Positions 1 through 7,922 of a DNA stretch of 64,000 bases are shown here, piece by piece. Made by a program: the position numbers and the translations under genes. The stretch is from contig JAENZJ010000011.1 in NCBI GenBank assembly GCA_016841325.1, forward strand, positions 47,983 through 111,982, in the 5' to 3' direction. The stretch's first letter is position 1, and the number at the start of each line of letters is the position of its first letter. The notes below the pieces were generated by a model that searched no databases, was not told where the DNA came from, and saw only the letters and a program-made list of their open reading frames with translations. Source of the stretch: Thermincola carboxydiphila (lineage in GTDB: Bacteria > Bacillota > Thermincolia > Thermincolales > UBA2595).

Positions 1-885
1 GCGGATGGCGAGAAAGCGCAGATTACCATCAGCGAGGGTGATAAGTCTGATCTGCCGGAGGATGTAAAAACTGCAATCGGCACAAGGCCGCTGGTGCAGA
101 TCACGTTATCCATCGACGGCAATCAGATCGACTGGAGCAATCCCGCTGCTCCGGTGACGGTATCTATCCCCTACACGCCGACGGAGGCAGAGCTAAATAA
201 TCCCGAAAGCATCGTTGTCTGGTACATCGATGGTGCCGGCAATGTTGTCACTATACTCAACGGGCGCTACGACCCGGCGAACAGAACAGTCACCTTCTCC
301 ACTACCCACTTCAGCGACTACGCAGTGGCATATAACCCGGTGAGCTTCAACGACGTAGCAGCGGGCGCGTGGTATAACAAGGCTGTAAGCTTCATCGCAG
401 CGAGAGAGATCACCACCGGCACGGGTAATGGCAATTACAGCCCCGAAGCGAAGCTGACGCGCGGCGAATTCATTGTTCTGATGATGAGAGCCTACGGCAT
501 CGCTCCCGACGTGAACCCGACGGAGAACTTCTCCGACGCGGGCGATACCTACTACACCGGCTACCTTGCAGCGGCGAAGCGTCTGGGCATTTCAAACGGC
601 ATAGGCAACAACATGTACGCGCCAAGCAAGGAGATCACCCGTCAGGAAATGTTCACGCTGCTGTATAACGCACTAAAGGTCATCGGTCAGCTCCCATTGG
701 GCGATTCCGGTAAGACGCTCTCCGACTTTACCGACATTGCAGATATAGCATCATGGGCTACAGAGGCTATGACGCTTCTGGTTGAAACCGGCACAGTTAG
801 CGGCAGCGGCGGGAAACTCATACCGACTGGCTCGACCAGCCGCGCTGAAATGGCGCAGGTACTGTATAACCTGCTGGATAATTAA
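1..885 (+). CDS. S-layer homology (SLH) domain protein, 3' end
   Basis: The reading frame is open from the first base of the window, so the listed ORF start (GTG at 94) is internal and this is the C-terminal part of a longer protein. About 110 residues with a beta-rich look precede three SLH repeats, beginning near SFNDVAAGAWYNKAV, NFSDAGDTYYTGYL and DFTDIADIASWATEA. Each has the family's later TRGEF/TRQEM/SRAEM-type segment. SLH domains anchor exported proteins to secondary cell-wall polymers, so it should sit at the cell surface. Codons rich in GCG, CGC and GGC differ from the flanking CO genes, which hints at a different origin. What the N-terminal part does cannot be seen. Confidence 0.9.
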   Translation, partial: ADGEKAQITISEGDKSDLPEDVKTAIGTRPLVQITLSIDGNQIDWSNPAAPVTVSIPYTPTEAELNNPESIVVWYIDGAGNVVTILNGRYDPANRTVTFSTTHFSDYAVAYNPVSFNDVAAGAWYNKAVSFIAAREITTGTGNGNYSPEAKLTRGEFIVLMMRAYGIAPDVNPTENFSDAGDTYYTGYLAAAKRLGISNGIGNNMYAPSKEITRQEMFTLLYNALKVIGQLPLGDSGKTLSDFTDIADIASWATEAMTLLVETGTVSGSGGKLIPTGSTSRAEMAQVLYNLLDN

Positions 886-935
886 AGTTTATAATTATGC
901 TTACGAGCATGCACACATTGTTAAGGCCGTAGTTT

Positions 936-970
936 AATAGTAACCAAATGACCACAAATAGTAACCAAAT
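936..970 (+). repeat. two 14-bp direct repeats, 21 bp apart
   Basis: The sequence AATAGTAACCAAAT occurs at 936-949 and again at 957-970, a 21-bp period (two helical turns). The pair ends just upstream of a predicted -35 element for the cooA-like gene, the usual position for tandem activator half sites. The binding protein is unknown. Confidence 0.6.
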
Positions 971-973
971 CAG

Positions 974-1002
974 TTGCCCAATGCCGCAAAATGAATTAGA
1001 AT
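974..1002 (+). promoter_or_regulatory. predicted sigma-A promoter of cooA
   Basis: TTGCCC at 974-979 and TAGAAT at 997-1002 are separated by 17 bp. Transcription would start near 1009, downstream of the ORF track's ATG at 1003, which supports the ATG at 1048 as the real start. The two direct repeats at 936-970 would be centred near -66 and -45. Confidence 0.5.
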
Positions 1003-1047
1003 ATGATTATAATAAATCGCAACACCAATAATAAAAAGGAAGAGGCT

Positions 1048-1689
1048 ATGCTTGACAAATTTAAGCTTTTTAAAGGGCTAACCGAAGCGGAAGCAGAGCA
1101 GATTTTGCGGTGTTTTTCGAGTGCCGGTTTTGCTAAAAAAGAGCAAATCAGGTTTGACGACTCTTCAAAAGACTACATTTATCTGGTGAAGTCAGGGCGG
1201 GTCAAAATATCCTATTTGTCTCCGGAAGGAAAAGAAATAATTGTAACCATTCTACACTCCGGAGATATCTACAGCCTGCATTCAGAGGCCAATGCTACAG
1301 TCCTGGAGCCTGCAGAAATCTTCTACATCGGAACTGAGGGCTTCAAAAAGATATTGCTGCAGAACCCGGGATTGGCTGCCGGCCTGGTGAAGATTCTGGG
1401 TGTCATCCTGAAAAACACCAATGATGCCCTGCTAAACCTTGCTTTTAAAGAAGTCAACTCCAGGGTTGCTTCACTAATCCTGAAAACTGCCCGGGAAAAA
1501 GGGGTGCCTACCCCCGAAGGCCTTGAATTTGAAATCGGCCTTACCCATGAAGAGATTGCCGGTCTTATCAGCAGTTCACGGCAGACGGTGACTACTATTC
1601 TTAACCGGTTCGAGTCTGCCGGGATTATTACTGCTAACCGGAAAAAATATGTTGTCAGGGACATGGAGATGCTGATTGCCCTGAGTTAG
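1048..1689 (+). CDS. cooA: CooA-like CO-sensing Crp/Fnr transcription factor
   Basis: Crp/Fnr-family regulator of 213 aa, starting at ATG 1048 behind AAAAGGAAGAGG rather than at ATG 1003, which lacks a ribosome-binding site. An N-terminal cyclic-nucleotide-like beta roll is followed by a long dimerisation helix and a winged helix-turn-helix whose EEIAGLISSSRQTV closely matches CooA's EEIANLIGSSRQTT. The segment SGDIYSLHS aligns with CooA SGDMFCMHS, so His78 corresponds to the haem-ligating His77. The Cys75 equivalent is Ser76 and there is no Pro2, so the other axial ligand may differ. It lies directly upstream of cooF-cooS and of a matching CooA operator. Haem and CO binding are inferred from the family and context; another Crp/Fnr effector is possible. 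Confidence 0.8.
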   Translation: MLDKFKLFKGLTEAEAEQILRCFSSAGFAKKEQIRFDDSSKDYIYLVKSGRVKISYLSPEGKEIIVTILHSGDIYSLHSEANATVLEPAEIFYIGTEGFKKILLQNPGLAAGLVKILGVILKNTNDALLNLAFKEVNSRVASLILKTAREKGVPTPEGLEFEIGLTHEEIAGLISSSRQTVTTILNRFESAGIITANRKKYVVRDMEMLIALS

Positions 1690-1729
1690 TATAAAGAGGA
1701 TTTTAAATTTTTAAATAAGATTCCTGAAA

Positions 1730-1772
1730 TGTCGGCGGGATGACAGAAAATCCCGCCTTTTTTATTTACAAT
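1730..1772 (+). promoter_or_regulatory. CooA operator and promoter for cooFS
   Basis: TGTCG-N6-TGACA at 1730-1745 is the exact inverse of the published CooA consensus TGTCA-N6-CGACA. A -10 hexamer TACAAT follows at 1767-1772. With a start near 1779 the operator centre falls at about -41.5, the class II activator position of CRP-family proteins. No good -35 is seen, as expected when the activator replaces it. The site overlaps the first arm of a terminator hairpin. Confidence 0.75.
1734..1763 (+). terminator. intrinsic terminator after cooA
   Basis: GGCGGGAT (1734-1741) pairs with ATCCCGCC (1750-1757) and is followed by TTTTTT. It separates cooA from cooF and shares bases with the CooA operator. 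Confidence 0.8.
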
Positions 1773-1816
1773 GACAGTCAGAAGGTTACGCCAACAAAAA
1801 AGAGAGGGGGAATTCA

Positions 1817-2323
1817 ATGAGACAGATACTGGTAAAAACAGAACGCTGTCTTGGCTGTAAATCCTGTGAACTTGCCTGCAGTGCCATTCATTCCGGCAGT
1901 AAGGATTTTCTGGCCGCTGTCTTAGGAGGTGAACGGTCGGTAAGGAGAGTTACTGTCGAAACAAACCGAGAGAACACAGTTAATATCCCTGTCCAGTGCC
2001 GGCAGTGCCGCGAGCCAAAGTGTGTCAGTGCCTGCATGACAGGTGCCATGTACCTGGATGAAGCGACTGGCCTCGTGTTGAACCGCGAGGAAAAGTGTGT
2101 CGGCTGCTGGATGTGTGTGATGGTATGTCCGTATGGGGTCATTGTACCCAATGAGGAGGAGAAAAAGGCCGTCAAGTGTGACCAGTGTCTCTCGGGAGGG
2201 CATGACCCTGCATGTGTCAAAGCCTGTCCTACCGGAGCCATCGAGTTTATTGAAATCAGTCAGTTTGATAAAAAAAGGAAACAGGAATTCCTGACAAAAT
2301 TTATTGCCGGGGAGGAGGCGTAG
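1817..2323 (+). CDS. cooF: CooF-like 4Fe-4S ferredoxin subunit
   Basis: Electron-transfer partner of the CO dehydrogenase encoded next door; it passes electrons from CooS to a downstream acceptor. The 168-aa protein has four Cys clusters: CLGCKSCELAC at residue 11, CRQCREPKCVSAC, CVGCWMCVMVCP, and CDQCLSGGHDPACVKACP. This is the four-cluster polyferredoxin layout of the CooF/HycB/DmsB family. Start ATG follows GAGAGGGGG. The stop is 2 bp before the cooS ATG, so the two are translationally tight. Since the next gene is an FAD/NAD oxidoreductase and no hydrogenase genes are present, the likely acceptor is that flavoprotein rather than an energy-converting hydrogenase. Confidence 0.93.
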   Translation: MRQILVKTERCLGCKSCELACSAIHSGSKDFLAAVLGGERSVRRVTVETNRENTVNIPVQCRQCREPKCVSACMTGAMYLDEATGLVLNREEKCVGCWMCVMVCPYGVIVPNEEEKKAVKCDQCLSGGHDPACVKACPTGAIEFIEISQFDKKRKQEFLTKFIAGEEA

Positions 2324-2325
2324 CT

Positions 2326-4233
2326 ATGGAGAATTTAAAGAAAACTATTGATACTGCTGCGGGGAAGATGATTGCAAAGGCTGCCACAGAGGGGATTGAG
2401 ACAGTGTGGGACCGTTTTGAGGCCCAACAGCCCCAGTGTGGTTTTGGGCTGACCGGACTCTGCTGCCGGCACTGCAACCAGGGGCCGTGCCGTATTGACC
2501 CTTTTGGTGACGGCCCGCAGTATGGGGTTTGCGGTGCGGATGCCGACCTTATTGTGGCCCGTAATTTGCTCAGGCAGGTCGCTGCCGGGGCAGCGGCCCA
2601 TGTTGACCATGCTTATGAGGCTGTGGAGACTCTGGCTGCTGCTGCCGGGGGAAGTGCGGCATACTCTGTCAGGGACCGCGACAAGCTGCTGGCAGTTGCC
2701 GGGAAGTTGGGAATCGAGACGGAGAACAAGTCGGAGACTGATATTGCCAAGGAGATTGTCGGTATCGCCAGGTCTGATTTCGGCAATCATTCCGGTTCGC
2801 CTATAAAATGGCTGGTGGCTACAGCCCCGGAAGAACGGGTGGCAACATGGAGTAAGCTGGGGGTATTGCCACGGAACCCGGACAGGGAAATCAGGGAAGC
2901 CCTGCACCAGACTACCATGGGAATGGACGCCGACCCTGTTAACCTGATCCTGGCAACTGTAAAGCAGGGGCTTGTTGACGGTTATGCCGGCTTACAGCTG
3001 GGCACCGATATCCAGGACATTTTATTTGGCATACCTTCCCCGGTGGTAGCTGAGGCTAACCTGGGGGTGCTCCGGGAAGACCATGTAAACATTGTGGTCC
3101 ATGGCCATGAACCCATGTTATCGGAGAAAATCGTTGAGTGGGCCCACAAGCTGTCCGGTGAGGCCCAGGCTGTGGGGGCACAGGGAATTCAACTGGCCGG
3201 GGTCTGCTGTACCGGCAATGAAATTCTGATGCGCCAGGGTGTGGATATGGCTTCCAACTTCCTGGCTCAGGAACTGGCGATTATCACGGGAGCGGTTGAT
3301 GCCATGGTAGTGGATGTCCAGTGCATTATGCCTTCACTGGCCAGGGTGGCTGCCTGTTACCATACCAAGATATTTACCACATCACCGATAGTGAAAATGC
3401 CGGGTGCTGAACATATTGACTTCACTTTGGATGAAGCCGACCGGAAGGCCGAAGAAATTGTGCGCAAAGCCATTGAAAATTACAGGCGGCGTGACCGGAG
3501 CCGGGTTGATATCCCTGATGTAAAGACCAAAATGATGGCAGGGTTCAGTGTGGAGGCAATAGTTGCTGCGCTGGCAAAACTGGATGCCGGAAATCCGCTG
3601 AAACCACTGGTAGACAACATTGCTAACGGAAGTATTCTTGGCGCAGTGGGTACTGTGGGGTGCAATAACGTTAAAGTGGCCCAGGATTCCTTCCATGTCA
3701 ACATGGTCAAAGAGCTGGTTAAGAATAATATCCTGGTGGTTACTACCGGATGTTCTGCCCAGGCCTTGGCCAAGGCCGGCCTGATGACTCCTGAAGCAAC
3801 GGAAAAATATGCCGGGGATACTCTTAAGGCGGTACTTACCGCTGTTGGCAATGCAGCCGGAATCGGTGCCCCCCTGCCTCCTGTTCTCCATATGGGCAGT
3901 TGTGTGGATAATTCCCGGATTGGGGATTTATTAACTGCCCTGGCCGGTTATCTCAAAGTATCCATAAAAGACTTGCCGGTAGCTGCTTCCGCGCCTGAAC
4001 ACCAGCATGAAAAAGCCCTTAGTATCGGGACTTGGGCCGTTTCCCTGGGACTCTTAACCCACCTGGGGATAGTCCCACAGTTAGTCGGAGGCAAAAAGGT
4101 TACAGAAATCCTTACAGGAGACACCGCAGAGAGTCTCCTGGGCGGCAGGTTCTATGTGGAGACAGATCCCATCAAAGCAGCCCACGGGCTTATTGAGCAT
4201 ATCAAATCCAAACGTAAAGCCCTTGGCATATAG
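2326..4233 (+). CDS. cooS: Ni-containing carbon monoxide dehydrogenase catalytic subunit
   Basis: Oxidises CO with water to CO2, two electrons and two protons at the Ni-Fe-S C-cluster. At 635 aa it has the full length of monofunctional CooS enzymes. The N-terminal CGFGLTGLCCRHCNQGPCRI carries the B- and D-cluster cysteines. C-cluster segments follow in order: HGHEPMLSE (His), GVCCTGNE, VDVQCIMPS, VGCNN, TTGCSAQ and HMGSCVDNSR. It is cytosolic and homodimeric by family. It lies between cooF and a pyridine-nucleotide oxidoreductase, in one transcription unit below the CooA site. It is a paralogue of the acsA product at 39.5 kb, but lacks that protein's N-terminal extension and is not next to acsB, so a separate energy or redox role is likely. 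Confidence 0.96.
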   Translation: MENLKKTIDTAAGKMIAKAATEGIETVWDRFEAQQPQCGFGLTGLCCRHCNQGPCRIDPFGDGPQYGVCGADADLIVARNLLRQVAAGAAAHVDHAYEAVETLAAAAGGSAAYSVRDRDKLLAVAGKLGIETENKSETDIAKEIVGIARSDFGNHSGSPIKWLVATAPEERVATWSKLGVLPRNPDREIREALHQTTMGMDADPVNLILATVKQGLVDGYAGLQLGTDIQDILFGIPSPVVAEANLGVLREDHVNIVVHGHEPMLSEKIVEWAHKLSGEAQAVGAQGIQLAGVCCTGNEILMRQGVDMASNFLAQELAIITGAVDAMVVDVQCIMPSLARVAACYHTKIFTTSPIVKMPGAEHIDFTLDEADRKAEEIVRKAIENYRRRDRSRVDIPDVKTKMMAGFSVEAIVAALAKLDAGNPLKPLVDNIANGSILGAVGTVGCNNVKVAQDSFHVNMVKELVKNNILVVTTGCSAQALAKAGLMTPEATEKYAGDTLKAVLTAVGNAAGIGAPLPPVLHMGSCVDNSRIGDLLTALAGYLKVSIKDLPVAASAPEHQHEKALSIGTWAVSLGLLTHLGIVPQLVGGKKVTEILTGDTAESLLGGRFYVETDPIKAAHGLIEHIKSKRKALGI

Positions 4234-4252
4234 TGGGACGGGGGTGGCATAA

Positions 4253-5488
4253 GTGCGCTATGTAATAATAGGGAACAGCGCCGCCGGTGTCTTTGCCGCA
4301 GAAACCATCCGCGGCCTTGATAAATCAGGGCAGATAGAAGTTGTCAGTAATGAGAGATATCCTGCATATGCCAGATGTCTGACCTCATATTACCTCACGG
4401 GTCAGATGTCTGATGAGCAGATGATGATAAGGGATGCGGATTTCTATGACCGCAGCAATATTATCCTGAACTCCGGGCAAAAGGTAACCGGGCTTGATAC
4501 TGCAGCCTCAAAGGTTTTCACAGATACGGGACACGTCTATCATTACAATAAGCTTCTGATAGCATCCGGGGCTTCCCCTGTGATGCCTGATATTCCGGGT
4601 GTGGGCATGAAGGGTGTCTTTGGCCTGCGGACCCTGGACGACGCCAAGGAAATAGCCGCCTCAGCCCGCCAGGGCAGGCATGCTGTTGTCATGGGCGGCG
4701 GTCTGGTGTCCCTGAAGGCGGCCTACGCCTTAATGAAGGCCGGGTTATCGGTAACCTGTATAGTGTCCTCAGGTCAAATTCTGTCACAGATGCTGGATCG
4801 CGAGGCAGCCCGGATCTTGGGTGACCTGCTCACCGGTCACGGGCTGGACATCAGATTTTATACTGACGCAGCTGAAATAATCGGCGAAGAGATTGCCGGG
4901 GAAACGGTAGCCCGCGGGGTAAGGCTGACTTCAGGGGAAACTGTTCCGGCAGATATTATCATCATCGGCAAAGGGGTTACCCCTAACACCGGCTTTGTGG
5001 CAGGAAGCGGTATTGAGACAGACCGGGGAATTTTGGTCAATGATTACCTGGAAACAACCGTCCCTGATATCTATGCAGCAGGAGATGTGGCCCAGTCTGT
5101 TGATATCCTGACCGGTCAAAGGACTATTAATGCTATTTGGCCCAATGCCGCAGAACAGGGAACCGTGGCAGGCCGGAATATGGCCGGGAGTCCTGCGGTT
5201 TATCAGGGTTCCATGAGCATGAATTCGGCAGATTTCTTCGGTCTGTCAACAATTGCCGCCGGTAACCCCAGGGCAGAGGGAGACGAATATGAAGTTGTCA
5301 GGCTGTTTCCCGGTCCCGGTCTGTACCGCAGGCTGGTATTCCGAGGAGACCGGCTGGTAGGGTATATCATGGTCGGCAACACCGGCCGGGCGGGAATACT
5401 GACTTCCCTCATCAGGGAAAGAGTGCCCCTTGGCACAGCCAGGGATGAACTTAAACAAGGCCGGATAGGACAGAGGATCTTGTGGTAG
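4253..5488 (+). CDS. FAD/NAD(P)-dependent oxidoreductase (CODH-linked FNOR)
   Basis: Pyridine nucleotide-disulfide oxidoreductase of 411 aa, resembling NADH oxidases and the flavin domain of NirB. The start is a GTG 19 bp after cooS. It has an N-terminal FAD-binding site IIGNSAAGVFAAE, a second Rossmann motif VVMGGGLVSLKAA for NAD(P), and the FAD motif IYAAGDVAQ near residue 280. No active-site CxxxxC disulfide or rhodanese domain is present. cooF-cooS-FNOR clusters are known in other bacteria, where the flavoprotein is thought to move CO-derived electrons to NAD(P)+. The same job is inferred here. A strong terminator follows, so this is the last gene of the CO operon. Confidence 0.88.
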   Translation: MRYVIIGNSAAGVFAAETIRGLDKSGQIEVVSNERYPAYARCLTSYYLTGQMSDEQMMIRDADFYDRSNIILNSGQKVTGLDTAASKVFTDTGHVYHYNKLLIASGASPVMPDIPGVGMKGVFGLRTLDDAKEIAASARQGRHAVVMGGGLVSLKAAYALMKAGLSVTCIVSSGQILSQMLDREAARILGDLLTGHGLDIRFYTDAAEIIGEEIAGETVARGVRLTSGETVPADIIIIGKGVTPNTGFVAGSGIETDRGILVNDYLETTVPDIYAAGDVAQSVDILTGQRTINAIWPNAAEQGTVAGRNMAGSPAVYQGSMSMNSADFFGLSTIAAGNPRAEGDEYEVVRLFPGPGLYRRLVFRGDRLVGYIMVGNTGRAGILTSLIRERVPLGTARDELKQGRIGQRILW

Positions 5489-5533
5489 AACCGGAAAATG
5501 GTTCCGGACGCCTTTGGGGCTGTGTAGACAAAT

Positions 5534-5570
5534 GCCGCTTTATGTAGGACTGCATATAAGCGGCGTTTTT
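5534..5570 (+). terminator. terminator of the coo operon
   Basis: GCCGCTT at 5534-5540 pairs with AAGCGGC at 5558-5564, followed by GTTTTT. It closes the cooF-cooS-FNOR unit. Confidence 0.85.
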
Positions 5571-5582
5571 ATTATGCCGTAG

Positions 5583-5857
5583 AACGTATACGTACCGGAG
5601 GTTTATAAAGAATATACAACACAAAAACTGCTAGTGCTGGAATATGTAGAAGGTTACAAGATTAATGACTTTAAGGCATTGGAACGGCCGGACTGGACAG
5701 GAAAGAGGTTGCCGGTAATTTAATATCGTGTTACCTGCGTCAGGTGCTGGTGGAAGGTTTTTTCCACGCTGACCCCCATCCAGGCAACCTGATGCTATCA
5801 CTGATTCATAAACATATCCATGCGTTTCACAGGCATAACCGGACAAACTTGAAGTAA
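5583..5857 (+). pseudogene. decayed UbiB/ABC1-type kinase-like fragment
   Basis: No ORF longer than 60 aa covers this stretch on the plus strand, but two adjacent frames read as one protein. The first gives YVPEVYKEYTTQKLLVLEYV and continues to about TGK near 5688. After a one-base shift the second gives EVAGNLISCYLRQVLVEGFF and then HADPHPGNLM, the diagnostic catalytic-loop motif of the UbiB/ADCK family. Only about 90 residues of a normally 450-550-aa protein remain, without the N-terminal KxGQ region and the C-terminal part. It follows the coo terminator and has no recognisable promoter. I call it a remnant with high confidence in the family. Confidence 0.85.
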
Positions 5858-5891
5858 ACAGTCAAATTAATATTAGCCGGAAAGCGCCAGA

Positions 5892-6995
5892 TTAAAAATA
5901 CTTGTTCATAATATACCCTATTGTTTTATACCTGGTCCACCAGGTATTGGCCCGGGCCAGGCTGATCTGTTTTGCCTGGCGCTGGGCCGCATCAAAAGAA
6001 GTCTCTTTTAACAGCCGGTTTACCTTGCAGTGAAAATCTTCACTATCTGCAGCAATTTCTATTACCCTTTTGGCAAAGTTTACTGCCGGGAGATTTGTGC
6101 TTACTACCGGTTTGCCGGAAGCCATGTACTCAAATAATTTTATGGGGCAGGAATTTTTAGAGATGGTGGAATTTTGGTCAAATGGTATGCTGCAGACATC
6201 AAACTGTCTGATGTAGTTGGGCAGTATATGGTAGCGTTTCAGGCCCAGGTAATGAGTATTGGGGAGATGTGGAGGCTTAATATTTCTGCGGACAGGCCCC
6301 ACCATAACGATTGACCAGTCCGGCTCTTTTTCAGCCAATTCAGTTATCAGCCGGAAATCAATCCATTCACAGACGGCTCCTACAAAACCCACCCTTGGTT
6401 TCCTGATGTTCAGGATATCTGTCGGGATACCTAATATCTTTGTGGCGCTGTTAAAGTGCTGGAGGTCACACCCATTGGGGACCAGGAAACTCAGTGGGTT
6501 TATTTTTTTTTTGGTCTTTTGCATTGGTCCTGACACCGTTATAACAATATCAGCTTTTTCTGTGAGCCGTTGATCATATTCCCGGGTAGTATCCGGTGTC
6601 CAGCTGAAAGATGCATAGTCATCCTGGCAATCGTAAATAACCAGTTTTTCGTCCAGCTGCCCACAAAGGTATTCAAACTGGGGCAGACAGATCCAGAGGA
6701 TAATATCCTTAAAACCAAACTCCAGAGAAAAATTTTTTAACAGTTCCACATAATACCGGGAAGCGGCACTGTGATTAAGAATCTTCGGGATCCGGGGCTT
6801 CAGGACAATAAGATTGGGGTTTATGATATCGGTATATTTCCTGATAACCTCTTCATATGATAAAGCAGGTTTGGAGGTGACCGGCGGATTTATATATCCA
6901 ATTTTAAAGTCTTCGGAGAATAAGGTCATTAATTGCTGCGGGCGCTGAAACATAAAACCCCAGGGACTTGTGGAAATGCATATTACAGCGGGCAT
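5892..6995 (-). CDS. glycosyltransferase (GT4/GT1-like)
   Basis: Cytosolic GT-B-fold glycosyltransferase of 367 aa. The N-terminal half begins VICISTSPWGFMFQRPQQLM. The C-terminal half has the nucleotide-sugar region LFEYMASGKPVVSTNLPA with the conserved Glu of the EX7E-like motif. It closely parallels the second half of the 689-aa protein at 7.9-10.0 kb: both share FQRPxQLM, IYDCxDDxxxFS, PNGxD and VGFxGAxxEWxD. With the methyltransferase between them they form a small surface-polysaccharide set. Donor and acceptor sugars cannot be told from sequence. It is convergent with the UbiB remnant upstream. Confidence 0.85.
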   Translation of the reverse strand: MPAVICISTSPWGFMFQRPQQLMTLFSEDFKIGYINPPVTSKPALSYEEVIRKYTDIINPNLIVLKPRIPKILNHSAASRYYVELLKNFSLEFGFKDIILWICLPQFEYLCGQLDEKLVIYDCQDDYASFSWTPDTTREYDQRLTEKADIVITVSGPMQKTKKKINPLSFLVPNGCDLQHFNSATKILGIPTDILNIRKPRVGFVGAVCEWIDFRLITELAEKEPDWSIVMVGPVRRNIKPPHLPNTHYLGLKRYHILPNYIRQFDVCSIPFDQNSTISKNSCPIKLFEYMASGKPVVSTNLPAVNFAKRVIEIAADSEDFHCKVNRLLKETSFDAAQRQAKQISLARANTWWTRYKTIGYIMNKYF

Positions 6996-7162
6996 GGCGT
7001 TATCAACTCCAGGGGCAATAGAATAGGTATCAGGTTATCTTATGTTGGAGAAAGGAAAATAGTCAATTGTCAGGCCGTAGGTCAGGATTGGGATAATGGT
7101 AACAAAAGCCGGGTGGTTTAAATAGTTTAGTAGTGACTATGAGAGAAACCGGAGGTGTTTTT

Positions 7163-7855
7163 TTGAATAATAAAGAAGAAATAAAACCGTGGTGGACCCT
7201 TATTTGTGAGGTTCAGGATGAAGTCAGCCAGCTTGACGGCCACCCATATTATCTTGCTGAGTACAGGGATGCGGAAGGTAAACGGTGGGAGCATATCCCC
7301 AAATGGATATATGAAGACATGGAGGCAATAAAGCCTGAAAGATGTCTTGATATCGGGTGTGCCTATGGGACTCTGGCCGTCTACCTTAAAAAGCTCATAG
7401 GGTGTGAGGTTTATTGTACAGATTATCTGAAATACATCAGTGATGCCTTGATTCAGGACCGGGAACTGATATTTACCATCAATAATATAGAACTTGACCC
7501 TTTTCCCTGGCCTGAGCTGAAGTTTGACATGATTACCTTTACAGAGGTTATGGAACACCTTAATTTTCATCCTGTTCCCACACTTATTAAGATGCGGGAT
7601 CTGTTAAGTGATAACGGCAGGTTATACCTGAGCACCCCTGATTCATCTGTTGTCGGGCGGGTCACCAAATATTACGGTAATTATAATGACATCCCATATC
7701 CCCAGAAGGGGCTCCCGGTAATTGATGCCCATATTTATGTCTATGATAAAGATGAGCTCCGGGATATTTTGCAAAAGGCAGGGTTAAAGGTGGTACGGTT
7801 GGACTACGCATCACCATATAAAGAACACTTTAACCTGACCCTGGAAAAACTGTAA
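7163..7855 (+). CDS. class I SAM-dependent methyltransferase
   Basis: A Rossmann-fold methyltransferase. The ORF track starts at 7133, but GGAGGTG at 7151-7157 sits five bases before a TTG at 7163, so that TTG is the better start (230 aa). Motif I is CLDIGCAYGTLAVYL (SAM glycine loop). FDMITFTEVMEHL is the usual post-I/motif II stretch, and LLSDNGRLYLSTPD matches motif III. This is the Methyltransf_11/23 pattern found in glycan- and lipid-modifying enzymes. Its place between two glycosyltransferases suggests sugar O-methylation or a related surface-glycan step. The substrate is unknown. Confidence 0.85.
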   Translation: MNNKEEIKPWWTLICEVQDEVSQLDGHPYYLAEYRDAEGKRWEHIPKWIYEDMEAIKPERCLDIGCAYGTLAVYLKKLIGCEVYCTDYLKYISDALIQDRELIFTINNIELDPFPWPELKFDMITFTEVMEHLNFHPVPTLIKMRDLLSDNGRLYLSTPDSSVVGRVTKYYGNYNDIPYPQKGLPVIDAHIYVYDKDELRDILQKAGLKVVRLDYASPYKEHFNLTLEKL

Positions 7856-7865
7856 AGGATTTTTC

Positions 7866-7907
7866 AAAGCCCTCCCGGCAGGAGAGATCTTGCCAAAGAG
7901 GGCTTTT
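7866..7907. terminator. bidirectional terminator between convergent genes
   Basis: AAAGCCCTC (7866-7874) pairs with GAGGGCTTT (7898-7906), with an inner GGCA/TGCC stem. The A-rich left flank and T-rich right flank let it serve both the methyltransferase and the convergent glycosyltransferase. Confidence 0.8.
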
Positions 7908-7922
7908 ATCAATATTATTTAA

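Noticed and set aside
901-915. ATGCT-tacg-AGCAT hairpin after the SLH gene as terminator
   Set aside because: Stem is only five base pairs and no T tract follows.
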